This document shows, piece by piece, positions 53,440 through 62,919 of a stretch of DNA of 64,000 nt. The notes under the pieces are model-generated. The model was not told where the DNA came from. It saw only the letters and a program-made list of their open reading frames with translations, and did not search any database. The position numbers and the translations under genes are program-made. How positions within the stretch are numbered: position 1 is the first letter of the stretch; each line of letters starts with the position of its first letter. The DNA comes from Clusia tigrina. Its lineage: Eukaryota; Arthropoda; Insecta; Diptera; Clusiidae. The stretch covers positions 139,501 through 203,500 of the forward strand of contig CAKKTE020000090.1 in the NCBI GenBank assembly GCA_920105625.2, written 5' to 3'.

Positions 53440-53730
53440 AATCGGATTACGGGCAACCGACTCAGGACACTTCCTCCACGCGGTGCTCGGCATTCAGTGC
53501 AACTTCAAATTTTGCTGCCATGGCCAATAGCGACAAGTGCACCCTGTCAGGACGTATCTGACCATTCGGCGGGTATTTCTCTGCAATACCGATACCGTTG
53601 ACCATAACCAGTAGACAATGCGCTGCCTTGATCAGGAAATGGTTGTCGTGTTCCCATGTGAACGAGAACGTGCACCCAGATAGGGCGTATCCGATCGTTC
53701 ATGGACAGGCGTTGCAAAATAACATCAGCA
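53440..53730 (-). other. Unidentified frame of higher GC content
   Basis: On the complement of about 53722-53452, one frame reads some 90 codons with a single TGA early on. Its text includes GYALSGCTFSFTWEHDNHF, then IKAAHCLLVMVNGIGIAEKY, RPDRVHLSLLAMAAKF and EVALNAEHRVEEVS before a stop. The wording is complex and not repeat-like, and GC is clearly higher than in the surroundings. I do not recognise it. It could be a captured host or viral gene fragment, or part of an unknown mobile element. It lies between the gypsy-like leader and the LTR of element B. Confidence 0.35.
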
Positions 53731-53769
53731 CAGCAGCTTATTGCTTTGCGTATTTTACGCTTTGAAATA

Positions 53770-53870
53770 CAGTTTTATAAATCTTGGCAAGGAGTCGAAC
53801 CTTGTGCTACAATTAATTAAAGCACCCACCAGTTCGCCGAAGATTACAAATTTAAATTTTTCCGACTATT
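53770..53870 (-). other. tRNA-like structure with B box
   Basis: On the complement, CAAGGTTCGACTCCTTG forms a five-pair T-arm around an exact RNA polymerase III B box (GGTTCGACTCC). Just upstream GTGCT...AGCAC makes a second stem. Outer ATCTT...AAGAT sequences could pair imperfectly as an acceptor stem. The anticodon loop is too long (12 bases) and the D-arm is poor. I call it tRNA-like only, perhaps a SINE head or a tRNA pseudogene. Confidence 0.35.
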
Positions 53871-53892
53871 TGTCGCCATCGCTTATAATATT

Positions 53893-54362
53893 TGTTGAAG
53901 TCAGCTCCTTGATACATAAACCAAGAACTTGTTGAAATGTTATAGGTCACTTGAAACCGTATAACTGTAATAGAGAACACTTGGGCAGTTAAGGTGATTC
54001 TGATTCTTTATTGGAATTGTACAATTATTTATATCAATTTTATGCTGATTGGTTTAAATATAATTAACAATAAAGTGACGGACAAAACTGCACCGTTGTC
54101 AATAATCAAACACGAGCCAACATCATTATATCATTCCCATACATAATTTAGCGCACATTGCAACCAAGTGAAATATGATCGCCTAAGTCAATGCACTGTG
54201 CAGCTACTTTGAAGGGAATGAGTTCAACAAGCAAGTGTTGGCCTTGATAATATGAAATTTTGGTTTTGCGTGTGCTGGTTTCTGTCAATGGTGCATTTTC
54301 GCTGTACTGATAAAAAATAAACATACAAGTGCAATTGTTGATCTGTTCAGTGTGACTGAATA
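53893..54362 (-). repeat. BEL element B: 3' LTR (470 bp)
   Basis: It matches 61225-61693 almost perfectly: about seven substitutions and one 1-base indel. In element sense it starts T(A)TTCAGTCACACTG and ends AACA, so the terminal TG/CA is damaged at this copy's first bases. ATATT flanks it on the outside (53888-53892), close to ATATA beyond the other LTR (61694-61698), a plausible 5-bp target duplication with one change. Confidence 0.92.
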
Positions 54363-54397
54363 TTCTGCCGGGCGTTGAGTATTTGCTCAATTTTGGA

Positions 54398-56225
54398 TTA
54401 TATGTGAACAGTGAAAGATGATTCATTTGTTTGCTGTCGCTGACGTGGTTGAGGTGTGGGGATAGTCGGAGCACTGCGCTTACCTTTTAATTTCAGTATT
54501 ATGATGAGAAGAAACGTGGAAATGATGAGTGCGGAGTAGCTTACCGCATGATGATGCTGGCTGTTGGACTGTATTAAATTTGGTAGATTGGTGAATTCTT
54601 CACTTGCCAGTTGGTTTTGGAGTATGGTGATCCAATTTGGTGTCAAATTTGGTGTATGTTGTATTGAAAATCCGTTTTCTTTCCTCATATGTATTGATGT
54701 TTTGGATGACCGTGAATCTGGCGTATGATGTATGTATGGTGCTAGACGATGTATGGAAGCCTTGAATGGTGACTAGGTTTCCCTTAATTACACAGTTAGG
54801 CTTTATTATTAATATGCCGGATCCTGATAGTATTAATTGCGTCAGATTTGTGCCACAGACTGCTGATATTTCATAGTCTGACGTAGTTGAAAATATCCAT
54901 TGATTTTTGTGATGCATTTGAATCCATGCCAGGGTTCCTTGAAGTTGTGTCAGTCTGCATTGCGTAGTATTCTTGTCGTTGAACATGTGAATTTCGCAGG
55001 AATGCATGGATGATTCCTTTCCAAATATGGGTTTCTTGTTATCGCAGATGTAGGTGTCTTCCTTAGATTTAAAACATGTTCTCAGATCGGTTGCACTCAG
55101 TGGAATGTACTCATCTCGATGAGCATTTACTGCTAAGAATTGTGCATCGGTTGCAATAGTGATCGTAGTTTTGTTATTGATCATAGGAATTGGGATGAGA
55201 TTAAAAAGATCAAAGGATTGTTGATCGATTAATGGCAGCTTAATTTCGAAGATGACCTCATTCTTGGTTATTGCTCCCTCCGCTTTCATGATTTTGTAGA
55301 ACTTCACCAAATTATCTTGTTCTATGGGCAGAAGTCGTGATGGAGGAAGATGGGCCTTAATAATGTTGATTTCATTCTTCAGTTGTTGAGGCGTGATTAG
55401 TAACGGACTGATTTTTCCATGGTGGGTATCAGTGAGTACACTTATTACTTCTGCCGGTACCCGCTGTAAATTGATTGCCATCAGTGTTAATTGGTTTGAA
55501 AGTGGTGCAAAGAGTTGGGAGAATTTGATTTGTTCTCCTTCAATTTCCATTTGTGTCATCATAGAGTTCATCTTCTGCTGCAGATCTACGATATTTGATT
55601 TTGTTGTAAGCGCATTGTGTTTGATGACATTTATGGTGGAATCAATGATAGAGGTTTGGTTTTTAAGAAGCCTTATAGTGTGAGCTTCGTCTGTCTTAAC
55701 GTTGTTGATTATTTCCGACATCTGTTCCGCATAGTCAGAGTCCAGAACAGCGAACAAGGTACGAGCGACATTTCCAACGATATTGAGGGCTGCTCTCCTT
55801 GGACGACTAGTCGAGAGCAGAGCCCTGTCCTGAGTAATATCCTTTGTTGTCTCGTCAAAATTCTTAATCAGGACGTCGCAGGCAGTATCTTGTTGTAGTC
55901 TTGAGCACAGACGTTGAAGGGTCGCTACCCCAGACGAGAATATTTTCATTTCTTCCCAGAATGGATTCAAATCGTAGTAGACCACCAATTTCCATTCCGC
56001 TGTGACAATCCTTGTTATGCCAATTCCTTCAAAGTATATTCCAGGATTTGTACCAAAATTTTGAACCTGAATAGTATTGCCCAGTACTGCAGAAAGTAAC
56101 AGTAGGGATAGAAGGAATGTTACGAGAATGGTATTGTTAGTTGGTTTCCGTCGCTTTCTGGGTATGTCATTTAAATTATCCTCAGAAGTTAATGATATCT
56201 GTTGTTGCTCAGGCTGCGCATCTTG
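54398..56225 (-). pseudogene. env: BEL element B: F-type envelope-like protein
   Basis: The open frame 56225-54600 has no ATG before its hydrophobic signal (about 56130-56075, after a basic RKRRK stretch). It would need fusion to Pol, readthrough or splicing. About residue 135 is RPRR, a furin-type site, followed by the hydrophobic AALNIVGNVARTLFAVLD. Cleavage site, fusion-peptide-like helix and L-D resemble baculovirus F proteins and insect errantivirus Env. A long ectodomain with cysteines (TCFKS, YICDN, SCEI, QCRL, VCGT) follows. The membrane anchor (YSALIISTFLLIIILKL) lies in frame 54688-54398, so a 1-base shift breaks the gene near its end. Confidence 0.75.
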
Positions 56226-57083
56226 TCATGAATCTCGATTTATGTCTGAGCATTCAGAAACCTTCTCACTAAACAGTGGTGCAAGTCTGTGAATCGGACG
56301 TTTCCACACACCTGTTGATGTTTTTACGTCTACCACTCGCACCATTCCGTCGTTTCCCTTGTAGACTCGTTGTATTCTTCCAAGTGGCCATTGCAAGGTG
56401 GGCACATTATCTTCCTTGATAATAAGCATTTGTCCTTTCCGGATATTTTGTGATTGGTCCTTCCACTTTTGCTGTAGTTGATTGAGGTATTCACGGGACC
56501 AACAATCCCAGAATTCATGCTTGAGTTGTGTCACCAATTTCCATCTTGTTGGCATGGATATCTTGAAACTTGGCGTGCTTCTGTCTATTTGTACAGTCAA
56601 TGGTTTTCCAATAAGAAAGTGTCCCGGTGTTAATGCTGTTAAATCGTTTGGATCTGTTGATATTGGAGTTAACGGTCGAGAGTTAAGGATTGCTTCTATT
56701 TCGATGACAACGGTTTCAAGCTCTTCATACGTGAGCGGGGCTGTTAAAACGCTCCGAAGCAATAGATGTTTCGCTGATTTGACCGCAGCCTCCCATAAGC
56801 CCCCAAAGTGTGGAGCTCTAGGGGGTATGAATTTGAAATTTATTCCACGATTAATGATTTTCTCCCGAGAGTCGTTGGCAAAAATGGAGTCGTTTAGCTC
56901 TTCTAGTTTATTGTTAGCTCCGACAAAATTGGTTGCATTGTCCGAGTATATGGTATCATATCGACCACGACGAGACGTAAAACGTTTTAGTGATCCAATG
57001 AAGGCTTCGGTAGTTAAATCGCTGACTACCTCTAAATGAACTGCCTTTGTGGCAAAGCAGCAGAAGACGGCGATGTAAACCTA
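56226..57083 (-). pseudogene. BEL element B: integrase core and C-terminal domain
   Basis: One frame from about 57083 to TGA at 56228. Core: VFCCFATKAVHLEVVSDL, TIYSDNATNFVGA (second catalytic aspartate), APHFGGLWEAAVKSAKH (glutamate). The conserved IEAILNSRPLTPISTDPND and LTPGHFLIGKPL come next. The C-terminal domain has RWKLVTQLKHEFWDCW and QWPLGRIQRVYKGNDGMVRV, ending VWKRPIHRLAPLF. The core is complete and well preserved. The first catalytic aspartate lies upstream in the other frame (VDYCGPFW). After the TGA the same frame continues into the envelope. Confidence 0.85.
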
Positions 57084-58024
57084 TGTGGTTTTTTTCCACG
57101 GATCTTGTAGTGTACCCAGAAGGGTCCACAATAATCGACACCGGCGTTGACGAATGGTCGTGCTTGAGTGACTCTGGTTGAAGGCAGGTTTCCCATCACT
57201 TGCTTGTATAGCTTCGGCCTGGCTCTGGTGCAGCGAATGCTTTTTTGCACAATATTTCGTGCCATTGTCTTTCCTTTTATGACCCAAAATCGCTGCCTAG
57301 ATGCTGCTAACAGGGTCTGTGGACCACAATGCAAATTACTCTCATGTATCATGGCAAGTATAATTTTTGAAATTGGGTCATTGTATGGAAGCAGTATTGG
57401 ATGTTTAGCATCATATGATAAAGTTGATGCAGCTAATCGCCCACCAACTCGTAGAATGCCATTGTCGTCTATGAAAGGGGATAAGCTGCTGAGTGGGCTG
57501 GCTCTGTCGATTCCATTGTGTTTTCTTAATTGTTTGATTTCATGCTCGAACTCAGAGGCTTGTATGAATCTTACTGTGATCGTTAATGATGCGCTCAACT
57601 CCTCAGAAGTTAATGATTTCTGTGATGAACGTTTATCTCGTGACAGTTTTAGATTTTTAATGAATCTTAGAACATATCCAATGGTTCTTTGTAGAACTTT
57701 AAATGAGTTACCATGCTTCACGTTGTAAACGATATCTTCTAGTCCTGTGCTGGTGGTTGTGGTTGCCACAATCGGAGCCTTGTGTTTTTGTTCTAAGTCC
57801 GTTGGAATGTGGTGTTCCCTTAAAAATGGTTTCGGCAGGTGTGATTCCATTCCATGTAGAAAGATGGGCCCATAGAACCATATATTGCAAGTCATGAGTT
57901 TATTTGGCTGAAGCCCTCGAGAGATGACGTCTGCAGGATTGTCCTTGGAGGATACATGGCGCCACTGGTGAGCGCTAGAGAGTTTCTGGATTGTGTTTAC
58001 TCTGTTAGCTACAAATGTTCGCAA
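57032..58024 (-). pseudogene. BEL element B: RNase H end and integrase zinc domain
   Basis: A 330-codon frame starting RTFVANRVNTIQKLS, then WRHVSSKDNPADVISRG (the RNase H end, D-N-P-A-D). After a spacer come the integrase N-terminal HPILLPYNDPISKIILAMIH, NLHCGPQTLLAASRQRFW and KSIRCTRARPK (H-H-C-C finger; the first C of the pair is serine-neighboured). Then FVNAGVDYCGPFWVHYKI brings the first catalytic aspartate. It shifts frame near 57083 after KIRGKKP. The left part of RNase H is missing because of the deletion at 58020. Confidence 0.82.
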
Positions 58025-59256
58025 GGATGATCTGGAGATATACTATCTAGCAGCTGAGGATGATTGGCGCACCATTTCCGTAGTTTGAATCCTGAACCGT
58101 GGAGTAGTGTTGTCAATTGTTTCTGCATTTCGATAGCCGTGGATAATCTGTCTGAGCCACTCACGCCATCATCGACATATAAATCGTCACGTAATATTTG
58201 TGCGCCTAGTGGGAACCTTCCGATGTTTTTCTCTGCTAACTGTTGTAGGCACTTTGTGGGCAAATATGGTGCTGACGATGTTCCATAAGTTATTGTATTA
58301 AGCTGATAGTACCTTATGGGGTTGTTCTCATTTTCTCTCCACATGATCAACTGTAGCATTCTATCGGCTGGGTCGACTAGGATTTGTCGGTACAACTTTT
58401 CGATGTCTGTTGTGAAGACAAATTTTGGTAGTCGGAAGCGCAACAGTATTGAGAATAAATCACTTTGAACCGTTGTGCCAGTGTATATTATGTCATTTAG
58501 GGCTAGTCCAGACGCAGTTTTGGCTGATGCATCAAACACAACCCTCAGCTTTGTCGTAGTGCTTTCTGGCTTAAGCACGCTGTGATGAGGAATGAAGTAA
58601 TGCGGGTGTAAAATGTTTTCGGGGTTGATTTCGCTCATGTGTCCTAACATTTCATATTGCCTCATGAATTCGGCGTATTGTGCCTTTAATGGAGTGTTCC
58701 TTTCCATACGTCGTTCTATTGCCAGGAATCTTTTATATGCAAGATTTTTTGACTCTCCCAAGGTGCTTGGATCTTCGGAAAATGGTAGCCTTACTATGTA
58801 TCGACCTTCTGTGTTTTTACGTACGGTTTGTATGAAATGAGTTTCGCATTGCCTTTCTGCGATCGTCAGATTATCGTTGGCTTCCCTGGCGTCATCAAGC
58901 TTCCAAAATTGCATTATCAATTCGTTGGTTGATACTTCCTCCTCACTGTAAACCGCGCAGGTTGCAGTGCTTGTCGACTCACCCTTGCTCTTTCCACCTA
59001 TGATCCAGCCCAATGATGTATTTTGTAGCACTGGTAGATCAGTGGATAGTTGGATTTGGCCCGTTGCAATTAAGCTGAAGTAGAACTCAGCACCCAGGAG
59101 AACATCGATTTTTCCTGGTTGGTTAAATTCCGGGTCAGCTAATTGTATGTTTTCAGGAATCGACCATGATGAGACGTCTATTTGTTGAGCTGGTTGAGCT
59201 GGAATGATTGTTTGTAGTACAAAAGCCTCTAGTCTGGTTTCGAAATGGCCTGTTCT
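58009..59256 (-). pseudogene. pol: BEL element B: protease end and reverse transcriptase
   Basis: This frame is in phase with Gag-protease and begins after TAA at 59257-59259. It reads through the protease end (IDVLLGAEFYFSLI, NTSLGWIIGGKSKG), then RT. Motifs: HPHYFIPHHSVLKPES, LRVVFDASAKTASGLALND, FVFTTDIEKLYRQILVDP (catalytic aspartate), TYGTSSAPYLPTKCLQQLAE, and the intact catalytic box DDLYVDDGVSGSD. The thumb begins FKLRKWCANHPQLLD, then breaks at the deletion near 58020. All polymerase active-site residues are present. Confidence 0.88.
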
Positions 59257-61176
59257 TTATTGTAGTTTCACGTTGACCCGTTGAGTTGCAGTCTTCACTC
59301 TTTGACCAATGCCTTCAATGCTTAATGCAGCCTTGGTTGGAGCAATATTCAATTTCTTAAAGAGTCGCTCAGTTACTAGGTTGATCTGAGACCCGGAATC
59401 CAAGATTGCCCTGAAAACACCAGATTGTCCGTTATTTGCTGTGATTTTGACCTTAGCTGTTGCTAATAAAACATGGCCCTGGCAGGCCGGCAAAGTGTTA
59501 GCTGCAGCTAATGTTACCGAAGAATTGGTTGCAGTCAACTTAGTTTCTGTACTGGATTGTTGATTTGATCTTGCTATTTGTTGGTTATTTGTTGGCTCTG
59601 GATCCTTCGATTCCAAGTGTAACAATGAATTGTGCTTTTTGTTACACTTGGTGCAGCTCCGAGATTTGCAGTCTCGTAAAGTGTGATCATTTTTAAGACA
59701 ATTGAAACAGAGCCTTTGTTTTTTAGCCCAGTTCAATCGATTTACCGTAGATAATTGCAGGAATCCCTTGCAATAGTACAGGGGGTGGTCCTTGCCCGAG
59801 CAATAGCTGCAAGTGGAAGCTGTTGCTACCGATGCTATAGCTCTTGATGCGTTTTGTCTTTCCCTCCCCCCGAGAGCCTCTAAAGATTGAAACCGGTTCT
59901 CGAGGAAGTGCAGGAAGTCATCAATTGTTTGTAGCTGCTTAGGACTTTCCAATGATTGCTCATATAATATATGGTTTTGGCGAAATAGTTTTTTGATGAG
60001 AAGATGTAGCAGCAATGGATCCCAAGATAACGTTGATACGCCTAGGTTTTCGAGCGCCAGCAGACTTTCGCGTACAGCATCGTGGAGATTTTTTATAGTT
60101 GTCGACGATGCTGTGTCAGATGAGAGACTTGGATGTCCTAGTATTCGCTGAATCAAAGTGGAAATTAGCACTCTCTTGTTGTTGTACCTCTCCTGGAGCA
60201 ATTTCCATGCTGTTTCATAATTGTATTGAGTCAATGTGAGATGCCTGATTACCCGCTCAGCTTCTCCCGCCAAATTGGCCTTCAGGTACCACATTTTTTG
60301 AACTGGTGAAATTGGCGATTTATGAACCATTTCTGTAAATATGTCGTAGAATTGGTTCCATTTTAAGTAATCACCATCAAATTTGGGTATGGTGATTTGT
60401 GGTAACCGGAAGGCTTGTTGCTCAATTACTTCTGGAAGTTCCCTTTTTCCTGATTTTGTGGAAAGCTCTATTAGCCGGCAATGCACCTGGTGTTCCATCA
60501 TGAGATAGGCATTGAAATCGTAGCCCTCCTCTTCCGGTGCTGGGGACTCTTCCCATACTTTGAAGTTTGTGGTTTCAATTTCGTTCCACAATCTTTTAAG
60601 TCGCGCATTGTTTTCTTCAAAGAATTGGCGTGATTGGTCCTCAGCGATTGTTGAGATTCCAGAAAGAAGTAGTGACATCATTAATGCGTGCTGTTTACGC
60701 AAAGTGCTTGCAATGGTGCCTTCTGTCTTGGATGAACCGCCTGAAGATTTTCGTGATTGGTATTTGACTGGTCCTGATCCAAGTGCTTCGTGTTGTTTAG
60801 TGTTGCTGATCCCAGGTTGCTGTGCTGAGTCCGCTGCTGTCTTAGCGTGACCTACGTATGGCGTTGTAGTCAGTGCTTCGAGTTTTTTTATTTCGTCATT
60901 GAAGAGCTGCACATGGGCAGTGACTATTTTGTTGATTTGTTCGTAGTAGGCCGATGCGAAGTATTCATGATTCAAGGGCTGATCAGTTAATGTCCTCAGC
61001 TTGCTATCTCTTCCTTCAAAGTTGTCCCATGCAGTGTTCAGGCGCCACAAACGATCCTTGAAATATGTAGCGGTTGTCTTCCTGTCAGCCTTGTCCTTTC
61101 TGAAATTCTTAATGATTCCTTGAATTTCCTCCCCAGTTTCTTTCTGGAGTGCCACTAGCTCGCCGAAGGTAGCCAT
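59257..61176 (-). CDS. gag: BEL element B: Gag and protease start
   Basis: A 639-codon frame from a true ATG (61176), just after the primer-binding site. Residues about 250-430 are the DUF1759-type core (KWNQFYDIFTEMVHKSPIS, MWYLKANLAGEAERVIRHLT, WKLLQERYNNKRVLI). Residues about 475-530 hold three zinc knuckles: CSYCSGKDHPLYYC, CFNCLKNDHTLRDC, CTKCNKKHNSLLH. Residues about 590-600 are the protease active site (RAILDSGSQINLV). The frame ends at TAA, 50 residues into the protease, where the family normally continues, so the stop is a point lesion. Gag forms the particle and packages the RNA. Confidence 0.9.
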   Translation of the reverse strand: MATFGELVALQKETGEEIQGIIKNFRKDKADRKTTATYFKDRLWRLNTAWDNFEGRDSKLRTLTDQPLNHEYFASAYYEQINKIVTAHVQLFNDEIKKLEALTTTPYVGHAKTAADSAQQPGISNTKQHEALGSGPVKYQSRKSSGGSSKTEGTIASTLRKQHALMMSLLLSGISTIAEDQSRQFFEENNARLKRLWNEIETTNFKVWEESPAPEEEGYDFNAYLMMEHQVHCRLIELSTKSGKRELPEVIEQQAFRLPQITIPKFDGDYLKWNQFYDIFTEMVHKSPISPVQKMWYLKANLAGEAERVIRHLTLTQYNYETAWKLLQERYNNKRVLISTLIQRILGHPSLSSDTASSTTIKNLHDAVRESLLALENLGVSTLSWDPLLLHLLIKKLFRQNHILYEQSLESPKQLQTIDDFLHFLENRFQSLEALGGRERQNASRAIASVATASTCSYCSGKDHPLYYCKGFLQLSTVNRLNWAKKQRLCFNCLKNDHTLRDCKSRSCTKCNKKHNSLLHLESKDPEPTNNQQIARSNQQSSTETKLTATNSSVTLAAANTLPACQGHVLLATAKVKITANNGQSGVFRAILDSGSQINLVTERLFKKLNIAPTKAALSIEGIGQRVKTATQRVNVKLQ

Positions 61177-61205
61177 GATGTCAGATGATTGACGTTGTTC
61201 AATTT

Positions 61206-61224
61206 GATTGTCGGGGTCACCAAA
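61206..61224 (-). promoter_or_regulatory. BEL element B: primer-binding site
   Basis: In element sense TTTGGTGACCCCGACAATC follows the LTR end directly. GGTGACCCCGAC-type sites next to the 5' LTR are familiar from BEL/Pao elements, where a host tRNA 3' end primes minus-strand cDNA. I did not identify which tRNA. Confidence 0.75.
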
Positions 61225-61693
61225 TGTTAAAGTCAGCTCCTTGATACATAAACCAAGAACTTGTTGAAATGTTATTGGTCACTTGAAACCGTATAACTGT
61301 AATAGAGAACACTTGGGCAGTTAAGGTGATTCTGATTCTTTATTGGAATTGTACAATTATTTATATCAATTTTATGCTGATTGGTTTAAATATAATTAAC
61401 AATAAAGTGACGGACAAAACTGCACCGTTGTCAATAATCAAACACGAGCCAACATCATTATATCATACCCATACACAATTTAGCGCACATTGCAACCAAG
61501 TGAAATATGATCGCCTAAGTCAATGCACTGGGCAGCTACTTTGAAGGGAATGAGTTCAACAAGCAAGTGTTGGCCTTGATAATATGAAATTTTGGTTTTG
61601 CGTGTGCTGGTTTTTGTCAATGGTGCATTTTCGCTGTACTGATAAAAAATAAACATAAAGTGCAATTGTTGATCTGTTCAGTGTGACTGAACA
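61225..61693 (-). repeat. BEL element B: 5' LTR (469 bp)
   Basis: In element sense it begins TGTTCAGTCACACTG and ends TTTAACA. It is the partner of 53893-54362. As the 5' copy it should hold the promoter; AATAAA-type poly(A) text is present on the element strand, and no unambiguous TATA box was chosen. ATATA follows outside. Confidence 0.92.
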
Positions 61694-61800
61694 ATATATG
61701 TATCATGGTGAATATTATATTTTAATTAATGCACCTCTGTCGCATTTTCCATGATCGCTCTTAAGCGAATTTTGAATAAAAAATAAAAATAAAAGTAAAA

Positions 61801-62050
61801 TTCTTTATGTTAGGTCTGAGGGTCTTCGGGGTCACAGAACCTTTTTCAATTGTTATATCCTGGAGGGTCCCTTGTGAATCTCAGGATGTAGACGTAAGGA
61901 TTTATTTGTTTTAATTTGAATCAATAGTTTCTTCATATTAGGTCTGAGGATCTTCGGGGTCACAGAAGCTTTTTCTTTTGTTATATCCCGGAGGGTCCCT
62001 TGGGAATCGCAGGATGTAGACGTAGGGAGTTATTTGTTTTAATTTTACAT
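61801..62050. repeat. 128-bp direct tandem duplication
   Basis: Two adjacent units of about 128 bases. TTAGGTCTGAG, CTTCGGGGTCACAGAA, GGAGGGTCCCTTG and AGGATGTAGACGTA occur in both (first unit from about 61801, second from about 61929). The units differ at roughly one base in ten. They lie between element B and the BEL fragment at 62170, perhaps within an LTR of the latter. No coding frame. Confidence 0.85.
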
Positions 62051-62065
62051 CACCACGTTCGCACA

Positions 62066-62105
62066 ATACCCTTCAATAAATTCGTTACAAAAATAATCTT
62101 CATAT
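62066..62105 (+). repeat. 3' tail of the candidate SINE family
   Basis: TCAATAAATTCGTTACAAAAATAATCTTCATA matches the 3' end of the copies at 22028-22345 and 49100-49318, with no body attached. It is either a severely truncated SINE copy or the source sequence (for example a LINE or LTR end) from which the SINE tail was taken. Confidence 0.5.
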
Positions 62106-62169
62106 TCACAGAATTGAAGAATCTCGACTTACTCACATTAAGAATAAAATCTAATTGTTACTTAGGTTA

Positions 62170-62790
62170 AGCGGACATTGTGAGTTTGACTCACAACACA
62201 TAACTGTTGAGCTAGAAGTCCTTGTTCATAAGTTCTAAGATCTCGAACAGGTACCTGAGGAAGTGGGGTTATCAGTTGAGGATCAATGGTGCGAGGACTT
62301 CTTCACGAAAAGTCACCCACGACAATCAGATGGTAAATACTTGGTTGGTTTGCCTTTCTCAAAAGCTTGTACGACCCATCTCGAATCTTAGGTAAGTTGC
62401 GACAGATACCCTTGAATCGTTTCTACCAATTAGAATGTCGGTTTCAGCGAAATCCGCACCTACGAGACCGATACACTGACGGTATCGTAGAAAATTTACT
62501 TCTGAACCAAATCACTCCAGTCAAACCCACCGAAGATCAACAATGCGTTATCACTGCATCAAATCGTCCCACTGCCGCACCATGCTGTAATCAAGGAGGA
62601 AAGCCTCATCACAAAAATGCGGATCGTTTATGACGTCTCACCCAAAATGGCCAACAGTCGATCCCTTAACGACCTGTGGGTTAATTCTCGCAGTCGTAAG
62701 CGAGAGGAATTCTTATCGAACGTGCGGAATTTTTGTATTTGGTATTCTCTCATCCGATTGCGAGTAAAGTATAGCGGAATTTGGTATGAT
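62170..62790 (+). pseudogene. BEL/Pao protease-RT junction and RT start (+)
   Basis: Shifting plus-strand frames read LEQVPEEVGLSVEDQWCEDF, KSHPRQSDGKYLVGLPFS, and IPLNRFYQLECRFQRNPHLRDRYTD (62367 frame). Then come LLNQITPVKPTEDQQ and MRIVYDVSPKMANSRSLNDL (62617 frame). In BEL/Pao this is the N-terminal part of RT up to the V-Y-D-A-S block. The catalytic YVDD box is not reached. It belongs to a BEL family different from elements A and B. It ends before the LINE at about 62800. Confidence 0.7.
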
Positions 62791-62919
62791 GCCTATTAAA
62801 TATGCGTGCGCGCGATTTGTATTGCTTGACGTCCACTGATCGACTGACTTAGCAAACGATAGAGCGATGTACGGTAGCATACACAACACCAAAGGTTGGA
62901 ATCTGCCGACCTCGCTTCA

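Larger units (their letters stand above)
53893..61693 (-). mobile_element. BEL/Pao retrotransposon B with envelope-like gene
   Basis: A 7.8-kb element with both LTRs, a primer-binding site, Gag-protease-RT in one frame, integrase, and an F-type envelope-like frame in phase with pol. Compared with BEL/Pao norms it lacks the end of RT and most of RNase H (join near 58020). It has one stop in protease (59259-59257), a 1-base frameshift in integrase (near 57083), one TGA between pol and env (56228-56226), and a frameshift near the Env membrane anchor. LTR identity of about 98.3% implies a recent insertion. It may resemble Drosophila roo, which I recall as also carrying env-like text. Confidence 0.92.

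Noticed and set aside
56482..57039. Plus-strand 185-codon frame across the integrase of element B
   Set aside because: It is the antisense of a well-conserved integrase frame and has no recognisable content.
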